From Lichina pygmaea (Eukaryota > Ascomycota > Lichinomycetes > Lichinales > Lichinaceae), in NCBI GenBank assembly GCA_963422465.1, contig OY730169.1, forward strand, positions 3,906,001 through 3,970,000: a stretch of DNA of 64,000 bases. Reading direction: 5' to 3'. Shown in pieces: positions 1 to 10,436 of this stretch. How positions within the stretch are numbered: position 1 is the stretch's first letter; every line of letters starts with the position of its first letter. A program made the position numbers and the translations under genes. The notes below the pieces were generated by a model. That model saw only the letters and a list, made by a program, of their open reading frames with translations, was not told where the DNA came from and made no database searches.

Positions 1-1199
1 GGGGGGGGCTCTTGACTACGAGGGGCAAAAAGATGTACAAACTCCTCGTTTCGAACAAAAGAACACAACATCATCGAGCATCTCCGAAAGAACCTACGGC
101 AATCAAGCCTGTTTTATACCTTCAGAAGGCAAAAGTGAATTTGAAGATCCACTATCTTAGGGCTGGTGTCCTCATGGTGAGTACGTCCATGTGGGGAGGC
201 CGAAGCAGGACAATCCAGTGGAACAGGGTACCTCAATCCAACGCCCTTTCCATCTGTCCAAGCCGTTTCGCTGACCGCTCAGGCCTCAGGCTAGCGTTGC
301 CAACGGCAGTACTTACGTACCCCTCCTCCCATCTCCGCTCTTGGGATTGCTCTCCGAGACATGCTCGTGTGTGCATGCGTCATACCCACTCACGAGACCG
401 AGCAGGAGGCGGGGATTTGGTTAATGCAATGTGAGCACTAACCCGTCCTGCATTGATCCAGCCAACAGGCGACATAACCACACCTAGTGCCACCAATTTA
501 CCTTGCATAACCCTCGCTGCATCATGCCAACGCTAGCACGTAGCTGCAGCCTGCCGTACGTTTCCCATCGCTCGACGGTAGTCCGAACCGTTGCACCAAA
601 TCCAACGGTTTCTAAGCGCGCATGAGGACACGGCTAGCGATGACGAGGGCCGGCGGGAAGTGCCCTGGCATATCAATACCTCTGTCTCAGCTGCTGCTGC
701 TGCTGCTGCTGCTTTGTTACTTGTCAAGGTCATTCGATGACTAAGGGGAAGGGGATTCGTACGCCAGTGCTTCCAACTCCCCATGGCTAAGACTTGTCAA
801 TGTGCCGAGCTTCAGCGGGTGAATGGTGGCATTATGCCTCGATCTAACCAAGAGCTTGTGGCAGCAGGTAGGGTAAGCTGTGCTAGACGTTAGCTAGCAT
901 TGATTCGCCGCCCGTAAGGGGTTGATGAACCCCCCCCTCCCTAGCCTCTCCCCCCCTCCCCTCCATCTCACATCAAAATCTGTCTGATTCTTCTAAGACA
1001 AGCAAGACCTACATTCTCAACGCTAGCATACCACTCTACAGTTTGATCTGAAGCAACACAGAAAGTAGTGTGAAGCTACACCAAAAAAGAAAGACTCTGC
1101 ATGACATCTCCGTTGCTATTACTTGACGTACTCATTTCTGGCTGACATGTGGAGATGGTCAGTAATTAAAAAAAAAGTCTGACCCTCCCTCGCGGCCAC
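1..1199. other. Gene-free left edge
   Basis: I see no supportable gene here. The open frames are short, have no family resemblance and no splice-linked continuation. A short GCT triplet run lies near 687-713 and C-rich runs near 930-960. The stretch leads up to the left end of the Fot-like transposon. Confidence 0.5.
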
Positions 1200-1283
1200 C
1201 CCCCCCTCACGGCCACCCTAAGGGACTATTTTTACGACATCAAATTTTTTACAGAATTTTTGGCTGACACTGTGTTTTATTGT

Positions 1284-2882
1284 CTAGAGAAGATACTGCA
1301 AGCACATCTGATCAAACTTGACCTCCTGATTCTGCCTGGCTACCGTGTCAACTGGATTTACAGCCTGGTACCGCTCCCTGGTGGCCTCAAGTGCTGGGAT
1401 CTTGACAAAGTGATTGTTCAGGTTGGGGTGGACTTTCTGACACTTCAGTGGACGTAATGTCTTGATCTCAAGTTCTAGGTAGTCAATCTGATGTTGCTAC
1501 AGCTTGACCTTGTGGTTTTGGCAGTCCAGGCACTTTCCAACTGACTGAAAGAGAGCCCTGGCTGAGGGGTCTCTCATGCCAATTTTGTCCATGGATTCTT
1601 GGAGTTGACAATGCCCCTTTGGTGTTGGGAATACTAGCTGTGATGCTTGGGATGTGTTCTCGGGATGCTCAGGTTCTATTTGCGGGGTCCTAGGGTGTGC
1701 CTGGGCTTCTGCTGGCTGTGGTGGATCCTCCGCAACAACAAATCTGTTCTGCAATGCCTTCTGACAGCTTGGTGGCCACAACCTGGTATGTTGCCACCCA
1801 GCAACAATATTTGAGCTGCTGAAAGCCTTCTTCTGTGCCTTCTGGTACAGAATTAGGAACATGGGCTTCCCAATAGCTCTGGCAGCTGATCTTTTGATGA
1901 AATCATCAAGGAATGTCTGGTACGCCTTCTTCAGGCTTGAAAACACACCAACATCAAGAGGCTGGAGGACATGGGAGGTGTGAGCTGGCAGGTACAGCAG
2001 GTGGATGTTGTTGTAGTAGCAGGTGTACTGGAATGCATCAGTCTTGTGGCTAACATAGCCATCTAGAACAAGTAGTCGTATTTCTTTGCCAGGACCTGCC
2101 CCAGATTAAGGGATGGAGTAGTTTTCCAGCCAACCCTGAGCAATACCACAGTCAATGAAGCCATTGTCCTGTGCCTTGAAGTGCCATCCCTGCATTCCAT
2201 ACTGATCATCAGGAAACCACTGTCTCTGTACAGACTTCCCCTTGAAAATAACAAGGGGATCAATGCACTGTCCAGTGGTGTTGATGCACTCAACAATTGT
2301 AGTCCATGTATGACAGGTAGGAGTACTCAGACACTCAGTCTTTTTCTCCCGCCCTGTCAAGACCTTTCCAGAGTAGGCCATGCCTTCCATGAGGCCTGTC
2401 TCATCTATGTTGTACTGGAACTGGGGTGTGATACTTGAGATCTTTGGATGTGCCATCATCTCAAAAAACAGCTTTATATTAGCTTCTGAGGTACCATTCT
2501 TCCTGATCTGATCAAGCAGAACTACTTTCAGGGACTTAACCTCTGGGTTCCATCGCAAGAAGTTCTCAATCCAATGCTTTCCCAGAGGTTTATCATCCCC
2601 TCCAGCTTTGAGCAGTTTCTTGGTGAAACGAGCAAGCTGTTGATGCCGGGGTGCAAAGCCTAGTGAGGCTTGGAGGAGGACCCAGTCTTGCAGACTGGAT
2701 TCCTGGTCTAGGGAGAGCCTTTGGCAACTCTGGTTGAAGACTGATCGCACGTCTCACCCACACAATTGGGCTCGGAGGGTGGTGCGAGGGATCCCCCAGG
2801 TTTTGGTGGCAGAAGCAACTGGCATTCAATCAAAAGTAGCTGACAGCGCGTTCTGAAGGTCCTCGGTTGTGTACGAAGGCAT
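1284..2882 (-). pseudogene. Fot1/pogo-family (DDE_1) transposase, inactivated by stops
   Basis: One reading frame of 533 codons runs from an ATG (MPSYTTEDLQNAL) to a terminal TAG with no net frameshift. In order it shows a psq-type helix-turn-helix (ATKTWGIPRTTLRAQL), a CENP-B-type DNA-binding region (HWIENFLRWNPEVKSL), and a DDE_1 catalytic core with NIDETGLMEG (first Asp), RLLVLDGYVSH (second Asp) and LQPLDVGVFSSLKKAY, then a C-terminal coiled segment (ELEIKTLRPLKCQKVHPN). Four in-frame stops interrupt it: TGA after residue ~23, TGA in the psq/CENP-B linker, TAA just before the second catalytic Asp, and TAG near the C-terminus. Each is one C-to-T change from Arg or Gln. The family assignment is firm from the motifs; inactivity is inferred from the stops. 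Confidence 0.85.
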
Positions 2883-2948
2883 GCTGAATCAATTGAGCCA
2901 CTTAGAAGTCTGGATACTTGATTTTTGGAGATGCTACGACATGTTGTT

Positions 2949-4267
2949 AGAAGGCGAGCAGGTGGCACGAAGGATTTCCGCCGCTCCAGTACCTAAGGGC
3001 CGTGTGATAGTCAAAGTGCTGGCTTGATGGTTTTGCCTAAGGTCTTGCCACGGATTCTCTTCGGGCCACCTACAGACCGGGGCCACGGCACTGGAGGTTC
3101 TCCAGTGGGCCACCACGTACAACCGGGGCCCCACAGGCGACAGCGGGCAGACGGAGACTCCTCCCTACTTGGTTAGTGGGCTGGAAAGGCGGTCCTGCGG
3201 GTGCTGGCATGGCCTGCAGGGTCCGTAGAGCCTGCGAGGCATGGTCGGCCTCTGTACGAGAGATCTACAGAGGTAACGCGAAACAGCGAGAGCTGCGGGG
3301 CAAGGCATACAATGGCAGTGACGGCAGTAGGGTCTGGGCCTACTACGAGACTGTCTATATGGCCTGAGAGGACGGAAGCGCATGCCGGTCCGTACAGAGT
3401 GCAGGCTCAGGCTGCAAATGACGGGCTCAAGGAGCAAACTGCAGTTGGAGCGTGGGCTCCGGGCTGGCAACCCGGCGCTCCGAAGCAGGACCTAGGGGTG
3501 AGCGTACACGGCGGAGCGCAAAAGACCTCAGGACTGCGGGGAAGCGTGGCAGAGACCCTGCAAGGGATGGCGACTCTGCGCTATGCCTCGGCATAGCTCA
3601 ACTGTGGGCCCGTCTGCTGGCGGAACAGTGGTGCTGGGAACGATGGCACGAGCTCCACGGGGGGCCCCAACCGCAAGTGCAACTGCTCGACCCAGACCCT
3701 GGAGGTGGTGATAATTGGAAGCCGGATAAGATGCCATACCGGGCGACTCTCCGGCTTCGAGCCGGCCTCTCCAAAGCGCAGAGCAGTATCTTAACGCAGA
3801 TACGTACAGGTAAGGTCGGGCTAGCTGCCTTTCTTTGCAAGCGTCGAGTCCCTGGCTTTCCGACGCCTGCCTGCAGCTGTGGGGCACAGTGGGAGACGGC
3901 CAAGCACGTCATCCTAGACTGCCCACGGCTGCAGCAGCGAGTACGCCGCAGCTTATACACTGCGGCTGCTACTACTGACTATCAGGCGATGATATCGCGC
4001 CCGCGGCCCGCCGCCGCCCTCACCTCGTGGATCCTACGCCACGGTGTCCTTTCCCAGTTCTCCTGGGCTCAGGAGCAGCTGGAGACTGGCTACTAGCCAG
4101 TCACCCCCCATGTTCCACAGATTACTCGATAGGATAGCACTGCCTTAGGTGCTGCAGGGAGAGGTTTTTTCACTCTTTGGAGTTTTCCTAGCCTAATTCT
4201 ATAGTTGACCCGGCATAGCCTAGATACACTAGCGCTAGAACGGCGTAGGAATTCAATCAATCAATCA
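2949..4267 (+). mobile_element. 5'-truncated Tad-like LINE inserted in the Fot element
   Basis: A 1319-bp insertion flanked by a perfect 13-bp direct repeat, ACGACATGTTGTT, at 2936-2948 and 4268-4280. Only the 3' part of a non-LTR retrotransposon is present. The frame ending at 4096 carries the C-terminal zinc-knuckle-like segment of Tad-clade ORF2 proteins (CSCGAQWETAKHVILDCPRL), preceded by a region in the place of the RNase H/linker domain. After the stop is a 3' UTR ending in an (AATC)n run at about 4253-4267, the kind of short-repeat tail these LINEs have. Reverse transcriptase and endonuclease domains are absent, so the copy was dead on arrival. Confidence 0.85.
3452..4096 (+). pseudogene. 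C-terminal remnant of LINE ORF2
   Basis: Open to its natural stop at 4094-4096. The recognisable part begins around RATLRLRAGLSKAQSSILTQ and includes the Cys/His cluster CSCGAQWETAKHVILDC, then a hydrophobic tail ending QEQLETGY. The upstream half is Arg/Gly/Pro rich and does not read as a clean domain in this frame; parts of the old coding sequence may lie in other frames. The start codon is arbitrary because the element is truncated at its 5' side. Confidence 0.65.
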
Positions 4268-4331
4268 ACGACATGTTGTTGATGGAAGAGTCGCGTGGAT
4301 TTGTCGCTTGGTAGGGTGGCCGTGAGGGGGG

Positions 4332-6644
4332 GTACGACCTACAGGCGAGGGTTTTTTTTCCAGGATTTCTATGTACTTTCTTTTCAACTAGGAACGCTGT
4401 CCAGAGCAGCGGGGAAGAAGAAGATGAGTGTCACGACTGATAGATTGATTAGGGAGAACTAGCCAATCATCTATATGTAGACACAAAGCTGATGTTTGCC
4501 TTAGAGCGACAGAAGGCTTTAGAAGGCACGAGGCGGATCCATGGCGGGTCCATGCAGGAGTCCGCGGCACCATGCAGGATCACCGGGTGGCACTATGCGG
4601 CAGCAGCAGGATCAACGTCAAACACTTTCGGGGTAGTAGTCACCTCAAGTAAGGTGGTCGGGGATTGCTTGACGGGGCACTCTCTCATAGCCTTTGTCTG
4701 TCCAGATGTGTACATACATACCGTACACTGAGTGCAGTGCTATAACAAATCTCCAGGATGTCTTTCCATTCTCAGGGTGGTATCTCCAAGGTGAAACTGG
4801 GAATCGCCCGACAGGAGAGGTAATCATAGCTTTCGTGCCTGGGCATGTACACCGAATGTAATGCCAGAACACACCTCCAGTAAACCCAGAGCCCATCACT
4901 GTGAGCAGGAGTATTGAATCCGTTGAGAAATCGTAGAGATAGACGATGCTGTAGTCGGACCCGAGATCGTGCTTAGTCTTGTGGGAAGAGAGCCTGCAAC
5001 ACGATGGAGTAGCTCGACGAGATTGGGGGTGTTCTATGGGGTGCTGGAGTAGAACGGAGCTGGGAAGTAGCAGGAGTACAGCAGAGTAGGGCTCGTCAAC
5101 GTGCTCTGAATCGTCTTGGTTTGTGTGGAGTGTGTTTAGTTGGCCATCACCGGACCACTGCTTGTAGGGCTGAGCATCATCGCTATTGCGCGACGGCATA
5201 GCATGGAGTCATGTGGCCTGGAGCCTTGCGGCCCCACGAGATATCTACAGACACAAACAGGGAGCTGAGGCAAGACATCATCATCACCAGCAGAAGTAGT
5301 GGGAGTGGACGTAGCAGCACCATGAGCAGGACATGTAAGTACGTACATAAGACTATCCCCATAGCTAGATCACCAGATCACTCCAGAATCACACTTCGCT
5401 CAGCAGAGTACGAGCCTTGGCGTGGCAAGCCTGTGTTTGATACATAAGGAGGCTAGGCGGAGACGATGCCCAGACCGCCATCACATGACCGCCGTACGAT
5501 ACGTTGGGTCATGTGAGATTCACAGTCAACGTACGTACAGTACATACGATTGAACATTCTAGATCACCATGCTTCCAGCATCTCATGTTCATCATCATCA
5601 CCTGTCGGGTTTGTTGTTGATCTCCGGCGGGGTTTTACGGTTCAAACTGGCGACATCATGCACCCGAGCCGTGGTGGGGTTGGGCCAATGGAGGACCGAC
5701 AGCCGTTGGCCTTCGCTCTCGACGTCAGCGAATAGAAAAGCTGATGCGACTCGTCGGCCAGCCAACGTCGACTCCATCGAGCGATGGCGAAAACAGCGCA
5801 TCGCCTTCCGCAGTCGCCTATCAAGATACTTCACTTGTCGTCAGTCCTGTCGCACGAGGCCGTCCGTACATACGTACATGGTACCGTATAGCCTAACTCG
5901 GAGGGCTTATCGATAACGATGGAGCGCTCGGCCCGCTGGCTCCGCCGTTCAGATGGGCCTTTGCTGAGAAGGTAATCAAAAAGACTTTTGATCGATTTCG
6001 AATGGGAGAAGATCGAGGAAGGCCAGAGAAGAGATCTGACCAGAGATCAGCCAGCCCAGCCAAGACGGCGCTTTCTCTCAGTAAAAGACCCAATCACCGA
6101 TTCATCGTACGTAACGTACTGTATGTAAAGTACACAAGTACGTACGTAGGCAGGTCCGCATGTCCCTCAAAAACAATCCCTCCACTCTCCGACGCCGCAC
6201 GTAAGGTAGACTTGGTGAATCCCGCCCAGCCCCATTGTCTTGACGCGTGTCCGTCGTCATTTGAAAACTCTGTTGGCTTCAGTTCTGTCCAAGACCCTAA
6301 TTCTGTTCTCCGCACATCACTTTTGATCAGGATCCTCCGGGGAATCCAAATCTCTTCAGAAGTAAAGCGCCTCTACGATACCGTACTGTACAGTACGTAT
6401 CGTTACGGTACGGTTGAGGGGCGACCTTGCGAGACCGTCGTCGAGGAGAGTGAAATGAGCTGGAAGAAGTCGACTTCCCATCTATAAAGCGTGCTCGACT
6501 CTTTTTTTGGTTCTTTCTTCGAGCCCTGTGGATAGAAAAGCCACGCCAGGCCCTGCTCTGATACTCGGGTGGATGCTTTTTTGACGAGGCAGTGCGAGGG
6601 TACCCTCGTCAAAGCTCCAAAAAGGGCCGGCCTCCGACGCTACC
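4332..6644. other. Long stretch without a convincing gene
   Basis: No family-like protein or splice-linked gene is visible. A 184-codon open frame on the minus strand (4645-5199) has internally similar segments, read near 4645-4790 and 4790-4900, but no recognisable domain. Short TACGTA/GTACGTAC palindromes recur (5335-5350, 5530-5540, 5868-5880, 6105-6150, 6380-6415). The last ~170 bp would contain the promoter and 5' UTR of the TPR/DnaJ gene at 6645. Confidence 0.45.
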
Positions 6645-9321
6645 ATGGTGCTGCCGAAAATCTTCAAGCCGGCAGCCCGCAAGAAGAGCTCCAGGTCTCA
6701 GACGCCCGACGACGACGACGACGACAGTCACCGCCACAGCAAAGGCTCTCGGAACTCGCCGCCGCCACCTGCAAACCGGAAATCAGACTGGACACCGACG
6801 GCGGTGAGAGTACGAGCAGAGCGTGAACGGGAGCGTGAGCGACTCCGTGAGCGAGAGCGAGAGCGAGACCGTGACCGTGACCGTGACCGTGACCGTGACC
6901 GTGACCGTGACCGTGACCGTGATCGTGAGCGTCAACGAGACGGCGAGATCCGGCCTCGTCTTCAGCCATCGTCCCGGAACCGCACCAACAGATCAGGCTC
7001 GGCCAGGTCGAATCGCAAAATCGATCCGAATTCCCATCCTCTGAATCTCCCGCCTGACCAGCTGAGGCGGCTCTCGGCCATGTCCGGCCGAAGCGACTCG
7101 CAGATGTCCATGGACATCGACCGTGATGGCACCTCCTCGAGGAAGTCATCCACCATCTCGTCCTCGCCCCCGCCGATGAGTCCTGCATCGTATCCGGCGT
7201 CCAACGGCGTCAACGGTGAAGCGAGTCCCGTTCCTCCCCCACACAAGACCCAGGCCAAACCGGAGCCGCAGTCGCAGCCGCCGTCGCTCGTTGGCGAAGC
7301 CGAGGCCTTCAAGGCCGCGGGCAACAAGCACTTCAAGGCGAAAGATTACGCAAAGGCCATCGCCGAGTACACCAGAGGTATGTCGATCTGAGATTTCAGC
7401 CGCAGTCATAAGCGGTAAGGGGGGGGCCGAAGGGAAAAGGGGCACACACGGTTAAGGAGGATCGAAACGATGGCTGACCCGTCGCACTACGAGTACCCTG
7501 GAAACTGTAGCCATCGAGGTCGACCCGATGTCGGCCACGTACCGGTCCAACCGGGCTGCGGCACACATCTCGGCACATGAATACGCCGATGCCCTTGAGG
7601 ACGCCAAAGCGGCGGACGAACTCGAACCTAACAACGCCAAGACCCTCCACCGGCTCGCCCGCATCTACGCCCACCTGGGAAGACCCGACGATGCCCTCGG
7701 TGCCCTGTCCCAGGTCGACCCTCCGGCGACGGCCAAAGACAAGTCGCATGCGTTGGTCATGAGGCAACAGATCCAGCAGGCCGAGGAGCTCTTGCGGGAC
7801 GGCGCCGCGGCGGCCGCGGCGGCGCAGGCCATCCACACGCTGGATCAGGCCCAGCGTGGCCTGGGACTCGGCGTCGAGCGGCCGCGGAAATGGAAGCTCA
7901 TGAGGGGCGAGGCGCTGCTGAAGGTGAACACCGACAACTCGCTCGGCGAAGCGCAGAACATCGCCATGAACATGCTCCGGACCAACCCGCAGGATTCCGA
8001 GGCGCTGGTGCTGCGAGGCCGTGCCCTGTACGCCCAGGGCGAGAACGACAAGGCCGTCCAGCACTTCCGTCAGGCGCTCAACTGCGATCCCGACTTCCGC
8101 GCCGCGCAGAGATACTATCGCATGGTGCGGGAGCTGGACCGGAAGAAGGAGGAGGGCAACGCCGCGTACAAGGCCGGACGGTACAACGACGCCGTCGGCA
8201 TCTACAGCCAGGCGCTCGACGTCGATCCGTCGAACAAGGCCACCAACGCCAAGATTGTGCAGAACCGGGCGCAATGCTATCTCAGGGTGAGAGGGAGACA
8301 TGCTCCGGCGTCGGACGGGGAGAACGGGAGGGGGTATGACGTACGACCGAAGACGCTGACTCGTTCTAGCAACGCAAATTCGACGCCGCAATCACCGACT
8401 GCGATCGTGCGCTCGAGCTCGAACCGGGATACGCCAAGGCGCGACAGACGAAGGCAAAGGCGCTGGGCGAGAAGGGCGCCTGGGAGGAGGCGGTGCGGGA
8501 GTACCGGGCCATGGCCGAGACGGACTCGTCGCAGAAGCTGCAGCAGGACATCCGACACGCCGAGCTCGAGCTGAAGAAGAGCAAGCGAAAAGACTACTAC
8601 AAGATCCTGGGCGTCGACAAGAACGCCGGCGAGGCCGAGGTCAAGAGGGCCTATCGGAAGCTGGCCATCGTGCATCATCCGGACAAGAACCCGGACGACG
8701 AGCAGTCGGCGGAGCGGTTCAAGGACATTGGGGAGGCGTACGAGACCTTGAGCGATCAAAAGTGGGTCATCTCATACCTTTTTACACTCTGATCACCCAC
8801 GTGTCTTGTCGTCCGGGTCGCCCTTCTTGTCCCTTTGTCCATCCTTTCCTTCGACGCTGACCGGTTGTGCCGACGCACGGCAAACCAGCAAACGCCGCCG
8901 GTACGACTCTGGCGAAGACCTGCTCGACCCGGCCGACATGTTCGCGCAGTCGGGCGGCATGGGAGGCATGGCCGACATCTTCGGCGGCATGGGCGGCGGT
9001 CCCGGTGGCGGCGGCGTGCAGATCGACCCGGAATTCATCATCAACATGATGGGCGGTCACGGAGCCGGGGGCGGTTCTCATCACCACCACCACCATCACC
9101 ACCGAGCCAGTGGCGGCATGGGTGGTATGGGGGGCATGGGTGGTATGGGCGGCATGGGAGGCATGCCCGGCGGATTCTCTTTCGACTCGACGGGAGGGGC
9201 TGCTGGTGGTCCGGGTGGCGGGACCGGGGCCGGGGCTGCTGGCGGTGGTGGTGCGTCGGGTGGCAATCCTTTTGCAAGGAATCGCAACGCGAGGGGGTTT
9301 CCCCACGGGTTTACCTTTTAG
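6645..9321 (+). CDS. TPR/DnaJ co-chaperone (DNAJC7-like)
   Basis: Four exons fit in phase: 6645-7377, 7511-8286, 8370-8761 and 8889-9321, giving about 777 aa. The start has a good context (ctaccATGG). The N-terminus is Ser/Arg rich and holds an Arg-Asp repeat encoded by about nine GTGACC hexanucleotides (6866-6925). TPR repeats follow, beginning [21 protein letters not shown] and ending at the [21 protein letters not shown] repeat (about residues 215-560). The J domain is at about 577-645: [20 protein letters not shown] with the Hsp70-activating HPD motif (HHPDKNP). The tail is Gly/Met rich with an eight-His run. Known members of this family bind Hsp70 through the J domain and Hsp70/Hsp90 tails through TPRs, in the cytosol or nucleus; the role here is inferred. 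The exon 3/4 junction makes Asn where relatives often have Lys or Gln. Confidence 0.9.
6866..6925 (+). repeat. Coding hexanucleotide repeat (GTGACC)n
   Basis: About nine near-perfect copies of a 6-bp unit inside exon 1 of the TPR/DnaJ gene encode an alternating Arg-Asp run. Because the unit is a multiple of three, copy-number change would lengthen or shorten the protein without a frameshift. Confidence 0.9.
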
Positions 9322-10436
9322 GGGGGGGGGGGGGGGGGATTTTGAAGGTGGCAGTGGCAGTGGAAAAGGAAGAAGTGGTCATGACGATGGTGGTAGCGAT
9401 GATGTATCACTGTACATGAACTCTCTGATTCCATGAACAACACGGGGTTTTCGTCTACTTCTTTCCCTTCCTTCTTTTCATGTCTTTCCTTCCCTTCCCT
9501 GCATCATCACGATCATCATGATCACTACAACGATGAGTTTACTCTAGAGCTACCACCGGACCCTTCTTCTCCTACCCCTTGTCGCACAGGATGAACAGAA
9601 TGAGGGTTGAACAGAGTAGGAGCAAGTCGCTATTCATTGCGACGACGCAGAAGAAGAAGAAGAAGAAGAAGAAGAATGAAAGGCAACCAGCTCAGGTCAG
9701 GTCAGGTCAGCTCCGCTCAGCCCGGCTCGACTCCAGAACAGACTCTTGTCGACCATCGCTTGGAAATGATCAAGAACTGCCCGGGTGTTCAGCGGGCTTG
9801 GTTACCAAAGACCCCCATTGTCATTGTGTTTGGTGTTGTGAATCAATGTTGTGGTTGTGGGAGGGGGATACTGACTGCTACTTGCTGACTGCTACTGACT
9901 GACTGCTGGAATGTACTTACCGTATGTGTGCTGCAGGTATGTACGTATTACATGTGCTAAAGGTACTGTATGTATGTAAGTGTGCTGTATGTATGTATGT
10001 GTGCTGCAGTACTGTGATGAAGGTATATCACAGTGCTTATGTGGTGATGAGAGTGCAGGTGCCTGGAGGAGGAAAAAGGAGAAGGAGGATTGGGGGGGGG
10101 GGAAGGTTCAAGGAAAGCATGGATGCATCTCGTAATTGTAGGATTGTAAGTATTAGATGGCTGAACACCATTGAGCTGCGGCTTGTGAGTGATATACAGT
10201 ACCGTGACCGGTCTCTGATGACATCCAATTACATGATGTTCGACAGCTTGATCGGAGGATACTACCGGTACCGTACCGTACAGATGATTGCTGTTGATCA
10301 CTCGTCCATGATGTGCAACCCAGTCTTTGACAATGTCTGATTGGGTGTAGCTTGGAATTTTACTTGTTGAGCAACACCAGCAGGAGCGTACCGTACAGAT
10401 TCTGTCGACTGCTTGTCCGTGCGCAGTGCCAGTTTA
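9322..10436. other. Intergenic, low-complexity
   Basis: No gene seen. A poly-G run follows the DnaJ stop (about 9322-9339), an AAG triplet run lies at 9650-9675, a TATG-type tract at 9930-10015 and GGTACCGTACCGTA words at 10265-10280. The stretch ends at the TA duplication of the DNA element that starts at 10437. Confidence 0.5.

Larger units (their letters stand above)
1200..4331 (-). mobile_element. Fot1/pogo-like DNA transposon, interrupted by a LINE
   Basis: A class II element of about 1.8 kb once the inserted LINE is subtracted. Inverted ends share about 22 bp: C7-8 then TCACGGCCACCCTA at about 1200-1221, with its reverse complement at 4311-4331. The right end abuts a TA dinucleotide, the Fot/pogo target site; the left end reads CA at that place. 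The outer flanks (poly-A then CCCTC...) are weakly alike as well, so the ends could lie up to 30 bp further out. The body on the minus strand is one transposase frame with premature stops, so this copy cannot make its own full-length transposase. It hosts the LINE at 2949-4267, so it was in place first. Confidence 0.8.

Noticed and set aside
7396-8391. 331-codon minus-strand frame
   Set aside because: Exactly antisense to TPR/DnaJ exons in GC-rich DNA; no motif, crosses real exon boundaries.
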